Source: Choristoneura fumiferana (lineage: Eukaryota > Arthropoda > Insecta > Lepidoptera > Tortricidae). Taken from it: 64,000 nucleotides of DNA. The stretch lies in the NCBI RefSeq assembly GCF_025370935.1, contig NC_133485.1, positions 2,097,559-2,161,558 on the forward strand, written 5' to 3'. A program made the position numbers and the translations under genes. Each line of letters begins with the position of its first letter. Position 1 is the stretch's first letter. Of the stretch, positions 33,817 through 44,295 are shown piece by piece. The notes below the pieces were generated by a model. That model saw nothing but the letters and a program-made list of their open reading frames with translations. It had not been told where the DNA came from and made no database searches.

Positions 33817-34152
33817 TGTAAAGAAACTTATTTCTTTAGTTTATGGTGCGCTCTATGACGGTTAATACGGTAAAGCAGATTATTTCTGATTTGGAGTGAC
33901 AGAAGTAGAATCATCGTGATTACACATAATGTTTAAATATTACAATAAGTAACTAAATATAAAAGGAATTGTTAAACTTAATATAGACTTTAAATGTCGT
34001 TTCTTTATTTTCAGGTAAGATAATGATTTAAGTTAGTGTTTTTCATGTTTTATGTGTATGTAAGAACCTACTACAATAAAATCTTTATTTTCAGAGCAAC
34101 ACATATTGTTTATTTATCATTTACAATTCCTGAAAGTGACGAAAGTGTCTTA
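33817..34152 (+). repeat. 3' LTR
   Basis: A direct copy of 29161-29500, preceded by the polypurine tract gaggagggaga. Relative to the 5' LTR, most differences are missing single bases. Confidence 0.93.
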
Positions 34153-34343
34153 TATATATCGTGCAAAAACAGCTTTTTAGTATATGATAGTCCCTGAGCA
34201 AAGCCGGGACGGTCAGACAACAGACAGACGACAACAGACATGGCAACTATAAGATTCCCGTTTTGCCCTTTTGGCTCCGGAACCCTAAAAAGAATTTGAA
34301 AATCTGTTCCACAATTTCAAGGAATTAGCGCGTACAATACACC

Positions 34344-34816
34344 AAAAAAAAAAAAACCGGTTAAGAGCGTGTCGGATACGCCCGAAATAGAGTTTCGTGG
34401 CCATTCCGAAAAAATAAGTAATATTTTTTCTAAAGATTTCGTATTTTATACGGAATCTTCCAAGTTTAGGTATATTTTATACCTTAGGCTGCTATTTATA
34501 CTCTTAAACTACTAATAATTCTCAAGCAAACTTAGCCGTTATAGTTTTCCTTGTAAGTTTGATAATATATACTTTACCATCCTGAATTTTTTCAAAAATT
34601 CCATCCACCGGTTTAGATTTTAGAGGGGGGGGGGGGGACGCTCGATTTTAATGAAAATTTGCACTTTAAAGTTGAATATTTCGCAAAAAAATCATTGAAT
34701 CAAACAATCGTCTTAGCAAACCCCTATAATGGTTTTAAACGACCTATCCCACGATACCCCACCCACATTATAGGGTTGGATAAGAAAAAAAAAATTACCC
34801 CCACTTTACGTCTATT
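34344..34816 (+). repeat. GACA-bearing repeat, 3'-truncated copy
   Basis: Begins with a poly-A run and ccggttaagagcgtgtcgga; ends after ccccactttacgtctatt without reaching the GACA tract. Confidence 0.85.
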
Positions 34817-34927
34817 TTTTTTGGCTTTTACTCGATACCCATATTTTTAGTAAGGACTTTATTTCATGAGCCATCACGGAATCATTTCAAAGGAAAAGTC
34901 ATTACGATTTTCCTCGTTCATTAATGC

Positions 34928-35486
34928 GATGTCACTATGACGTTTACTGTGAAATGGTTCCATGGTGGGTCAGGGTTTAAAGTCCTTGACCTAGTCTTGA
35001 CCGTACGTGGCCCTGTTTCTCTGACCGGCGACCGGTGACCGACGCGTGTCCGCGACCGACGACGTTCGAATGTTTTCTTCGGGAATGTTTGAGGGTGGTT
35101 TCTCTGGCGGGTAGCCAACACCGCCGGTGATGTTCAGAGAAACCACCTCAAAACATTCCCGAACAAAACATTCGAAGGTCGACGGTCGCGGACACGCGTC
35201 GGTCACCGGTCGCCGGCGGCGGTGGTCAGAGAAACCAGGGTGACCATGGCCTCACATACCCGATGCCACTGATACACAGTTTGCGAAGAAATACTTAGTT
35301 TTAAATTAAACAAACTTAAGTTGCGGCAATTATTTAACGGTTCGCGAAACCTTAACCAGGTGGCCTTGAGGAACAACTTACCAATATCCGCGGTCAACAA
35401 GGCATCAGTTGTTTTTAGGGTTCCGTAGCCAAATGGCAAAAAAGGACCCTTATGTTTCGCCATCTCTGTCTGTCTGTCTGTCCGTC
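34928..35486. repeat. Duplicated block A, first copy
   Basis: From gatgtcactatgacgtttac to the TGTC tract that ends at the N run. It is nearly identical to 36001-36583 apart from scattered single-base losses. It contains a hairpin (35011-35240) and the start of a GACA repeat in reverse orientation (from about 35414). Confidence 0.9.
35011..35240. mobile_element. TTTCTCTGACC-type foldback element, copy 1
   Basis: Arms of about 95 bp run from CCCTGTTTCTCTGACC inward and mirror back to GGTCAGAGAAACCAGGG. The CG-rich arms share gaccggtgaccgacgcgtgt in inverse form. Non-coding; the second copy is at 36111-36343. Confidence 0.88.
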
Positions 35487-35586
35487 NNNNNNNNNNNNNN
35501 NNNNNNNNNNNNNNNNNNNNNNNNNNNNNNNNNNNNNNNNNNNNNNNNNNNNNNNNNNNNNNNNNNNNNNNNNNNNNNNNNNNNNN
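35487..35586. other. Assembly gap (100 N)
   Basis: Exactly 100 N, usually a placeholder of unknown length. It falls within the TGTC/GACA tract of a repeat and between two copies of the same block, so local order and copy number are uncertain. Confidence 0.99.
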
Positions 35587-35592
35587 TAAAAC

Positions 35593-36000
35593 AAAAAACC
35601 GGCCAAGAGCGTGTCGGACACGCCCAAAATAGGGTTCCGTAGCCATTACGAAAAAAAAAGTAATATTTTTCTAAGGGTTTCGTATTTTACACGGAGTTTT
35701 CCAAGTTTAGGTATATTTTATACCTTAGGCTGCTATTTACTCTTAAACTACTAATAATTCTCAAGAAAACTTAGCCGTTATAGTTTTCCTTGTAAGTTTG
35801 ATATACTTACTACCGTTCAGAATTTTTTCAAATTTTTCCACCCACCGGTGTAGATTTTAGAGGGGGGGAGATGCTCGATTTTCATGAAAATTTGCACTTT
35901 AAAGTTGAATATTTCGCAAACAAATCACTGAATAGAAAAATCGTCTTAGCAAACCCCTAATGGTTTTAAACGACCTATCCCACGATACCCCACACTATAG
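35593..36000 (+). repeat. GACA-bearing repeat, 3'-truncated copy
   Basis: Starts with ccggccaagagcgtgtcgga directly after the gap and runs to cacgataccccacactatag, where block A (second copy) begins abruptly. Confidence 0.88.
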
Positions 36001-36583
36001 GATGTCACTATGACGTTTACTGTGAAATGGTTCCATGGTGGGTCAGGGATTAAAGTCCTTGACCAAGTCTTGACCGTACCAGGCAAACCGGTGGCAATCG
36101 AGTTGTTAGGCCCTGTTTCTCTGACCGGCGACCGGTGACCGACGCGTGTCCGCGACCGACGACGTTCGAATGTTTTCTTCGGGAATGTTTGAGGGTGGTT
36201 TCTCTGGCGGGTAGGTCAACACCGCCGGTGATGTTTCAGAGAAACCACCCTCAAACATTCCCGAACAAAACATTCGAAGGTCGTCGGTCGCGGACACGCG
36301 TCGGTCACCGGTCGCCGGCGGCGGGTGGTCAGAGAAACCAGGGGTGACCATGGCCTCACATACCCGATGCCACTGATACACAGTTTGCGGAAGAAATAGT
36401 ATTAACATAAACAAACTTAATTTGCGGCAATTATTTAACGGTTCGCGAAACCTTAACCAGGTGGCCTTGAGGCAACCAACTTACCAATATCCGCGGTCAA
36501 CAAGGCATCAGTTGTTTTTAGGGTTCCGTAGCCAAAATGGCAAAAAGGACCCTTATGGTTTCGCCATCTCTGTCTGTCTGTCT
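36001..36583. repeat. Duplicated block A, second copy
   Basis: Same content and order as 34928-35486, with about 40 extra bases near 36080-36110 (aggcaaaccggtggcaatcg and onward) and full homopolymers. Both copies are preceded by a plus-oriented GACA repeat and followed by a minus-oriented one. Confidence 0.9.
36111..36343. mobile_element. TTTCTCTGACC-type foldback element, copy 2
   Basis: The same palindrome as 35011-35240, with CCCTGTTTCTCTGACC and GGTCAGAGAAACCAGGG ends. Confidence 0.88.
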
Positions 36584-37048
36584 GTCCGTTCGCCGGTGAC
36601 CTAGCTTAGGGACTATTAAGGCTAGAAAGCTGTATTTTTGTGTGGATATACTCGTATGTAGCAATTATACCGAAGAAATGGTAAAATAAAATGTAGTCTT
36701 TTTTTATCGAGCGTAGGTATCTAAAAGCTAAGCTGTTGGTTTCAAAATGTTGGAAAAATACGTTATGGTAATAAAAATATCAAATTAACCACTCAATTAC
36801 TTCTGGTAACTAGAGCTACCTGTCAACACCTTATTTTGTTATACCTTAATAGAGAGTTCAACTCAAAATTCGAAGGATTTGATTGAGCATTTAGTAGTTT
36901 TAAAGTAAATAAGTAGCAGCCTAACTTATAAAATACACCTACTTGGAATATTCCATACAAAATCCTTAGAAAAATATAATTTGTTTTTTTCTTAACGGCT
37001 ACGGAACTCTATCCTGGGCGTGTCTGACACGCTCTTGGACGGTTTTTC
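36515..37048 (-). repeat. GACA-bearing repeat, full-length diverged copy
   Basis: Reverse orientation, from tttttagggttccgtagcc to gtgtctgacacgctcttgga. The middle section differs from the 22508 copy. Confidence 0.8.
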
Positions 37049-37255
37049 AGATTGACATGAATTTATGGTTTGGATGCGAGCGACACCACAGTGCAGAGTT
37101 AAGGTTAAGTATACATAATTATACAATTTTATAAATAACTGTTTTATAACTGCCTATAAATGTTGTCAGACCGGTGGCGTAGGCTGTATCAATGTCATGA
37201 TAAGATGAACGGGTTACGTTAATAACCTTTGTTTTGCAAATCGGAAGAAATAATC

Positions 37256-37781
37256 AGTAGGTACCGTAAACTCAGGTTTCCATAGTCCCAAGCGTTCATC
37301 AATAGTCCATAACGGACTTTTTAACATTTCGAACAATTACAGACCTTCTCAGGTGGTAGGACCTTGTGCAAGGTCCGCCCGGATTGCTACCACCATCTTG
37401 CTCGCTAATCCTGTCGTGAAGTGCTTGCACTGTTGTGTTTTGGCGTGGAGAGTAACACAGCCGGTGAAATTACTGGCACTTGAGGTATCCCATCTTAGGC
37501 CTTTAGGTTGGCAACGCATCTGCAATACCCCTGGTGTTGCAGATGTTTATGGGCGATGGTGATCTCTTACCATCAGGAGACCCACTTGCTCGTTTTCCAT
37601 CCAGTCGAATAAAAAAAACTGCTAACGTGTAGGAGGTTTATCGTGCATTTTCTATTGGATTAGGCTACGATGAACCTCCTAGATGACGTTAGCAGTTCCG
37701 TTATTGTTCGAAATGTTAAAAAGTCCGTTTGGACTATTGATGAACGCTGGGAGTAGTAGAAACCTGAGTTTACGGTACCTA
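37256..37781. mobile_element. Foldback element interrupted by a retroelement 3' end
   Basis: The outer arms, about 80 bp, start TAGGTACCGTAAACTCAGG and mirror to CCTGAGTTTACGGTACCTA. Inner arms AACTGCTAACGT...AGGAGGTT and AACCTCCTAGATGACGTTAGC also pair. The left arm is split at about 37338 by some 275 bp ending in a poly-A-like aataaaaaaa (37615); the right arm has no such insert. Confidence 0.88.
37339..37615 (+). mobile_element. Retroelement 3' end inserted in the foldback
   Basis: Contains cttgaggtatcccatcttag, atctcttaccatcaggagac and gttttccatccagtcgaata, then an A-run. The same family is antisense at 21840-22045. Confidence 0.8.
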
Positions 37782-37786
37782 TAGTA

Positions 37787-37983
37787 CCCTTAGTGTAAGT
37801 TTTTCGGTTATAAAATACGTCTCGATCGCGTTCGCGTTAAAATCTCAATTTGTATGGAAACACGAACATCGCAAACGTTCCGCTAGAGGCGCTGTTCGTG
37901 TTTCCATATAAATTGAGATTTTAACATTTTTAACGCGAACGCGGTCGAGACGTATTTTGTAACCGAAAACTTATACTAAGGGG
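37787..37983. mobile_element. CCCTTAGTGTAAG-type MITE, full copy
   Basis: A 197-bp palindrome with both arms; the right arm has extra bases (acatttttaacgcg). It begins five bases after the foldback 37256-37781. Confidence 0.9.
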
Positions 37984-38111
37984 CTGTTTCACCATCCATT
38001 GATTAGTGTTAACTGGCGGTTAGGTGTGATGCCGTCTCTATTTGTTTTCTTCGAATAGACGGAGACGGCATCACATTTAAACGAACCGTACAGAAAAAAA
38101 ACAATGTAAAT

Positions 38112-38203
38112 ATACTGAGCGGCGAAAAATCTGGCCCTCAAATGCAGTCGTAAGTAATTTTGTATATGTAGAGTGGGCCAAAATTTAAGCCGCTGAGTGT
38201 ACT
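38112..38203. mobile_element. TACTGAGCGGC-type MITE
   Basis: Starts atatactgagcggcgaaaaa and ends gtgggccaaaatttaagccg, the inverse of its start. Same family as 17963-18069. Confidence 0.75.
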
Positions 38204-38664
38204 TATTTCTATATTTTTTAATACCTGTTTTTTATTGTGCATTACATATTATTTTATTTACTTTCTTACGCTAGGTTTAATTAGAGAGAGTGGAAAAAAT
38301 CTATGGGCCTATCGATTGGCGTAATAAAATAGGGAGTGTTTATTTTTTAAATTTTTAGTTTGTTTAATTTCCGGGTGAGACAAGCGAAGTTCAGAAGATC
38401 TTTGAATGTTTTAAAAATTAAGGAATGTTTCCTTTCAGTAGCCCAGGGCCCTTAGATTTTTCCACCCTATATATTTCATTTGTAAAAAATGTATTTCTGC
38501 CAATTTTCTTCGGGTTTATTCTTAAAAATGATGGTCTTTCGTTTTGATTTTTGATACACTTATGTTAATACTAGCGTGTAAAAACTCGAAAATATAAAAG
38601 GAGACAATTGTAGTACGTAAACTAAACTATTTTACTTTACGTCTAAGCTATAACAACGTACGCT

Positions 38665-38948
38665 ATACCTAGGTACGAAGTTCGAATTTGCACTTCGTAA
38701 TAGAATATCTAGAGCCTCACGCCTAGACTACAGCGACCACTCCAAGACAGCTCCTTTGCTCTACCCCAGCAGGGCTACTACGAAACTCGTATTAAATAGT
38801 ATAAGTGTCAGAGGGACCGCGCGACACGAACTTCGAGTTTCGTAGTAGCCAGTAGCCCTGCTGGGGTAAAGCAAGAGGAGCGGTCACTCTAGTCTAGGCG
38901 TGAGGCCCTATTCTATTACGAAGTGCAAATTCGAACTTCCTACCTAGG
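38665..38948. mobile_element. Large palindrome with a MITE at its centre
   Basis: Arms run from tacctaggtacgaagttcga through atttgcacttcgtaatagaa, cctcacgcctagact and ctttgctctacccc, and mirror back on the far side. The centre is the CAGCAGGGCTACTACG MITE at 38767-38863. Either the MITE inserted in the loop or the whole is one longer element. Confidence 0.88.
38767..38863. mobile_element. CAGCAGGGCTACTACG-type MITE, copy 2
   Basis: Its left arm is shortened relative to 20584-20710 (the acgaagttcg part is missing) while the right arm is complete and carries a short duplication (gtagccagtagcc). Confidence 0.85.
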
Positions 38949-39031
38949 TATTTTGACCTCCCGCTGACGCTAATATTATAGTGCAAGGGATGGTAAGATA
39001 CGAACTTCGATTTTCGAATTTCGTAGTAGCC

Positions 39032-40514
39032 CCCCAAATAGCAAGGGCAATTTTCCAGTTGCCAGTACAAAATAAAATTTTGATGGCGCCTTTTGACGTG
39101 ACGTGAAGGACAACCATATATACCTATATGCCTTTCATTAATTATACTACTCTTTGACATAGTCTGGAATAACACGGGCTACTTTTTATTCCTAAATTCC
39201 AACGGGATCGGGATAGTTGTTGTTTACTAACAATAGTTATTTGTGCAACAAGAGAGCAAAGTTGTTTTTTGTTGCGAGTGTTGATTTTGAATCCCGAGTA
39301 AGCGAAGGATTCTATAATTGAATCACGAGCGTTAGCGAGTCATTCTAGGTTAGAATCCTGAGATCAGCAAGGGATTGAAATACACGAGATGCAAAAAAAC
39401 TTTGGTCTCGTGTGACACATACAATTTTTCACCTCAGCAGCGAAAACATAATTTAAATGTAACATAAGAATAAAACCACATATACCTACCTGTTTACAAA
39501 ACAAACACATTTTTTAAAAATAGAATCCGATTATTATCAAATAAATAATTACATTTAAAACCATAAAAAGAGTCCAGTAGCTACAATACAATCGCATACT
39601 CATAACATGCAATCTTAACTTCTTGTACTAATGTCACACTTATTTTTTAATATTGCAAAAAGCCTCATCTCGGGGTAATTGAAAAGGTTGAACAATTAAA
39701 CCTTTAAATATGATTTTTATTAAGATTTCTATTACATATATATAAATAGATTTGTTAAAAAATCATTCAATTTAACAAATAATAATTATACTGTAGAGGC
39801 AGTATACGGAATTCTTTTATAAAAAAAAAACAAGAGAAGCGGCTTTCGTGCAACGAGGTTGCATACTTTATTAAAAGATCGGGAAAATTTACATTTTGGA
39901 AATATTTCGATATATTTTTAATATCAAAAATTTAATTTAAGTTTGTAATCGACAAATTGGATCCTATCTCTTGCTTTTTTCGAGTTGAAGTGAAATGACA
40001 GATCAAAGTAAAGTTCAAATATTTGGAATTCAGTGAGTAGACCCAACACTGTACTCAGCATTTAAAAAAAATAATTAAAAAGTTTACTTTGTCTCACGGA
40101 GTGAGGAAAATGCGATTTTGCTCACTGATTTCTCATAGCAAAACCTGCCTGTTTGAGGTGCTGAGGTGAAAATAAATGGATCTATGTTGTCTGAAGAATA
40201 AATAAATTATTTATTATTTATTTATTATTATAAAATTCCAAAGTTTCGATTGCTAGGATTAGAGACATGAAATTCGACGCTGGTTATTCATGCATTTTTT
40301 GTAATTTATTTATTTTTAGTAGGTAATTTGTTTTAGTTTTAGGTTTTATTTAATGTTTTAAGTTTAGGATAGTTTTAAAATAATAATAATAATTAAACTC
40401 TTTTTTCAAACAATTATGTACATAGTCCGTGTTATTAGTCACAAAATCTTACTATGTTAGTAATTATAATAATTAATAAGAAACAGCGTGCCTATTTAAA
40501 ATTATTAATTCATA
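39032..40514. other. Gene-free AT-rich region
   Basis: No supported gene. A scrap of the MITE right arm (cgaatttcgtagtagcc) is at about 39014-39031. The minus-strand frame 38894-39175 partly overlaps the palindrome arm and has no coding features. Confidence 0.4.
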
Positions 40515-40763
40515 AACTGTATAATATTCGGGTATTCTGGGGGTATATTCGTTCCCGTGGCGGTAGAGACGGCGGGCTGCTGGGGGGCGGATGCAAGGCG
40601 TTTTGTAGGTGATTTGGGCCGTCGACTCAGGCAAAAAGGGGAGGACCCTCGCTCCGAGTCATTTCTGGTGCAAAGGCTGTCCATAGCTATCCAACGTGGA
40701 AATGCCGCGAGTGTTATGGGCACCTTTGTGGCGGGAATGGGGAGGGGCGAGTTATTTGACTAG
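40515..40763 (+). pseudogene. LINE reverse-transcriptase C-terminal fragment
   Basis: An open frame reads FVPVAVETAGCWGADARR, then DLGRRLRQ, SFLVQRLSIAIQRGNAASVM and a stop at 40761-40763. This is a C-terminal domain often found after the RT of certain non-LTR retrotransposons. A homologous segment lies at 60240-60414 on the minus strand. The rest of the element is absent (5'-truncated). Confidence 0.75.
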
Positions 40764-40802
40764 GTTATAGTTTTCTATTGTTATTATTATTATCTTCTTT
40801 TA

Positions 40803-41819
40803 TTAAACAGACTTTTTTTTGTGAATTGGTTGTATTAATAAAACTAATACATAAATATGACAGAAATCTTACAACGCCAATAAAATTTTAACTGTTCCAC
40901 CTATTAATTTATTTATTTCAACCACGTGCTCGTTAAGGTTAGGTAATCAATCATACTATTAAACGTTTTATGTAAATAGTTGTAATTTATGTTCATCATT
41001 ATGTTTGTTCTATTGTGTTATTTGTAATTATGATTTTTTTGTAAAATAGTGGAATTTCAATTCAATTGAAACAATTGCAATTGCTAGACCAAATTGTTTA
41101 CGCGTGCGAAGCCGCGGGGAAAAGCTAGTACACAATAAAAATATGTTTCCAGTCCAAGTTGGTATTAAAATAAACAGTCAACATAAATATCGTACCGACT
41201 AAGAGCCGATTCAACAAATGGAGTCATCAAAAAATATAGCAATGCAAATAAATCTACTTTTCCGGCACGTGTTATATTCGTATGATGCTGTCGTAAATAG
41301 GTATAGCTTGTGTAACACGGATTTGCTCGTCCCAAAAAAAGGGCATGTGTGAAAAAAATGGCGGCTGATCGTAGAACTTATTAAAAGAGGAATGGAAATG
41401 AGCAGATTTGTAGATAATGACCAGTGTCAGCAGAGCCCTGCTCCTTAGCAAAATGTACGCAGTATAGTCATATTTCATTGGTTTGTAATAAAGACAGTCG
41501 TAAAAATGTATATAAAAATTTATTATACTTGGATGCGGTTAATATTATCTGTAAATATAATAATAATAATAATAACTTTCAACCCGGAATGAATGATCTG
41601 ATATTTCAAACATTTACTCGTATGTACAGTCAAGAGCAAGGATATCGACACGGCCAAAGTTGCAAAAATATGTATACACGGCCCTAATGTAAAGAGCATA
41701 AAGACGTGTATATTTTTGTAACTTTGGCCGCTTGACTGTTACCTATGCCATAAGGGATTGAAACATCAAGGTCCTACATTATTACCGTTCACTGTGAGTC
41801 GACAAATATATATATAGGA
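40803..41819. repeat. Direct duplication B, first copy
   Basis: About 1017 bp, from the aaacagacttttttttt stretch to cgacaaatatatatatagga, near-identical to 42195-43208. Differences are a few substitutions and homopolymer or AAT-repeat indels. It includes gcgtgcgaagccgcggggaa and the foldback at 41626-41740. Confidence 0.92.
41626..41740. mobile_element. ACAGTCAAG-type palindrome
   Basis: The left arm acagtcaagagcaaggatat and cggccaaagttgcaaaaata mirrors to gtaactttggccgcttgactg. The second copy is at 43004-43136; a scrap (agacacggctaaagttacaa) is at about 4055-4110. Confidence 0.85.
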
Positions 41820-42194
41820 CTAGCTTTTGCCCGCGACTTCGTCCGCGTGGAATAGTAACTTTGGGAAGTATTTAATGTATTTAGGATACCTATTCTGCCA
41901 ATAATAGCACATAGAAACTTCTACGGTTTACTGAAAATAACCATTTCAATACATTGCTATGAATATAAATTTTTTTTTGTTCTTCCATCCATCCATGTTC
42001 TTTAGTAAAACATAATTATTTTGCGGGTAGCCACATTTTAGCAAAACGACGTGTATTCTACAATGCCAACACAAAAGGACTCATTCTTCATAGTGAACTC
42101 TTGACACCTTACGTCCTTTATTGTAAGTTAGGAGGGTAGGATTATAATTAAGACGGAATTTTTACACAGTTTCCTATTTTATTATATTAAATTG
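41820..42194. other. Spacer between the two B copies
   Basis: Begins with tagcttttgcccgcgacttc, a phrase that recurs in this window in either orientation (near 6388, 41104, 44510, 52008, 55093, 58207), each time with TTGCCCGCGGCTTCGC-like sequence; the parent element is not identified. The rest is AT-rich. Confidence 0.5.
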
Positions 42195-43208
42195 TTTAAA
42201 CAGAACTTTTTTTTTGAATTGGTTGTAATTAAAAACTAATACATAAATATGACAGAAATCTTAGAACGCCAATAAAATTTAACTGTTCCACCTATTAATT
42301 TATTTATTTCAACCACGTGCTCGTTTAAGGTAGGTAATCAATCATACTATTAAACGTTTTATGTAAATAGTTGTAATTTATGTTCATCATTATGTTTGTT
42401 CTATTGTTATTTGTAATTATGATTTTTTAAATAGTGAATTTCAATTCAATTGAAACAATTGCAATTGCTAGACCAAATTGTTTACGCGTGCGAAGCCGCG
42501 GGGAAAAGCTAGTACACAATAAAAATATGTTTCCAGTCCAAGTTGGTATTAAAATAAACAGTCAACATAAATATCGTACCGACTAAGAGCCGATTCAACA
42601 AATGGAGTCATCAAAAAATATAGCAATGCAAATAAATCTACTTTTCCGGCACGTGTTATATTCGTATGATGCTGTCGTAAATAGGTATAGCTTGTGTAAC
42701 ACGGATTTGCTCGTCCCAAAAATAGGGCATGTGTGAAAAAAATGGCGGCTGATCGTAGAACTTATTAAAAGAGAAATGGAAATGAGCAGATTTGTAGATA
42801 ATGACCAGTGTCAGCAGAGCCCTGCTCCTTAGCAAAATGTACGCAGTATAGTCATATTTCATTGGTTTGTAATAAAGACAGTCGTAAAAATGTATATAAA
42901 AATTTATTATACTTGGATGCGGTTAATATTATCTGTAAATATAATAATAATAATTTTCAACCCGGAATGAATGATCTGATACTTCAAACATTTACTCGTA
43001 TGTACAGTCAAGAGCAAAGATATCGACACGGCCAAAGTTGCAAAAATATGTATACACGGCCCTAATGTTAAGAGCATAAAGACGTGTATACATATTTTTG
43101 TAACTTTGGCCGTGTCGATATCTTTGCGCTTGATGCATAAGGGATTGAAACATCAAGGTCCTACATTATTACCGTTCACTGTGAATCGACAAATATATAT
43201 ATATAGGA
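42195..43208. repeat. Direct duplication B, second copy
   Basis: Same order and orientation as 40803-41819, offset by about 1392 bp. Frames such as 42656-42862 and 42808-43065 duplicate those in the first copy and show no coding signal. Confidence 0.92.
43004..43136. mobile_element. ACAGTCAAG-type palindrome, longer copy
   Basis: Retains gtgtcgatatctttgcgctt in the right arm, which is missing from the copy at 41626-41740, so the two B copies differ by a right-arm deletion here. Confidence 0.85.
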
Positions 43209-43650
43209 TTGTAGATTAGTTTATAGATATACTAACCGAACCCCTATTATTTGACACGATAGTTGTGTGAGTAGGTATTTAAGCTATTCGCTAGAGTAAA
43301 AATGTAAAAGTTGGCGACAGTGGTTCCACACGACAAAATTTCTGTTTCTCTAATTTTTAGTTCGTGTTTTTTATCCGGAACCTCTAGTTTCGTAGTCATG
43401 GTCAGAGTATACATGAGACAAACACATGTAGATATTACCAAGTATCACGTATGTAGATAATTGGGTGACCTAGACTTTGTTTGGAGGCCTAACCTGTAAC
43501 TGTTCGAATGAACGACCTAGAACGTTAACCGGTCTTGAAAATCTTTATGTAATAAGTATTGTTTCTTTTTTGGGTTTCCTCATGCGCAGACGCATCAACG
43601 CGCGACAAGCGGGGCGGCGAGCGTACCTAGGTAGATACCACCTATAATTC

Positions 43651-43800
43651 AAATTCAAATCATTTATTCAGTAAAAAGGCACTACTTTTACACGTCATTT
43701 TTTAAACTACAGCGCTTTCGGAAAGACCATCATTGCCAAGAAGAATGCGCCGCAAGAAACTTCTCAGAAAGACATTTTTTCAACATAAAAAAAAAAGATA
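43651..43800 (-). mobile_element. LINE 3' end, antisense
   Basis: aattcaaattcaaatcattt, then tttcggaaagaccatcattg and gaagaatgcgccgcaagaaa. The same sequence is found in sense at 45103-45256, ending in AATAAATGATTTGAA and TTTGAA repeats. Confidence 0.75.
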
Positions 43801-44039
43801 CTTAAAAACAGTACAATAGGCGCAATAGTAGCATCGCTTAAGAGCGATAGCCTTATCGCTTAAGAGCGATCTCTTCCAGGCAACCTTTTTACAGAAAGAA
43901 GGAAGGACATACATAGGTACACTATACATGTCTTCGCAATTTCGCGTGACGCAATTTAAAATGATGTAGTTTTAGGTAGTTAGGTACTTGATTTGTCATG
44001 TCTATTACCTATTATATTATTTCTTACTAATATTATTAT

Positions 44040-44295
44040 AAGTTACCCGTGTGGTGGCGGGTTAGAATTACACCTCTCCATTACTTCCGTGGATGTCGTA
44101 AGAGGCGACTGAGGATATATAATAGGTTAAGTTAAGGTATACCGTAGGCGACAGGCTAGCAACCTGTCACTATTAATAGTGACAATTGTACCGTTTTTGT
44201 CAAACTTAAAACCTAAAATTACTAAAAGTGGCTCCGAAGCGGTAACGTTTCGTGTGCTCTGCCAATCCCATTTTTGAAAACAGGCGTGATGTTTG
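44040..44295 (+). mobile_element. Short interspersed element (GTGGCGGGTTAGAATT family)
   Basis: Contains gtggtggcgggttagaatta, gtcgtaagaggcgactgagg, gcgacaggctagcaacctgt and tttcgtgtgctctgccaatc...aggcgtgatgtttgtgtg. A 5'-truncated copy is at 54303-54450. Confidence 0.65.

Larger units (their letters stand above)
29161..34152 (+). mobile_element. Ty3/gypsy-type LTR retrotransposon, frame-broken copy
   Basis: The element is about 5 kb with direct LTRs (29161-29500 and 33817-34152), a purine-rich tract gaggagggaga immediately before the 3' LTR, and a target duplication read as tatata or tata. Domain order gag, protease, reverse transcriptase, RNase H, integrase is the Ty3/gypsy order; no envelope frame follows integrase. 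At least eight frame breaks separate the domains. I could not identify a convincing tRNA primer-binding site after the 5' LTR (which is followed by taaaacgacatttgtag). Confidence 0.95.
28637..34291 (+). repeat. GACA-bearing repeat split by an LTR retrotransposon
   Basis: The 5' part (28637-29160) ends tcggcatagtttacatatata. The 3' part resumes at 34153 with tatatatcgtgcaaaaacag and runs through agtccctgagcaaagccg to the terminal hairpin. Intact copies have catatatatccgtgc at this spot, so the repeat was present before the retrotransposon arrived. Confidence 0.92.

Noticed and set aside
35203..35646. Frames running through the N block
   Set aside because: They are open only because N cannot encode a stop; the real bases are repeat sequence.
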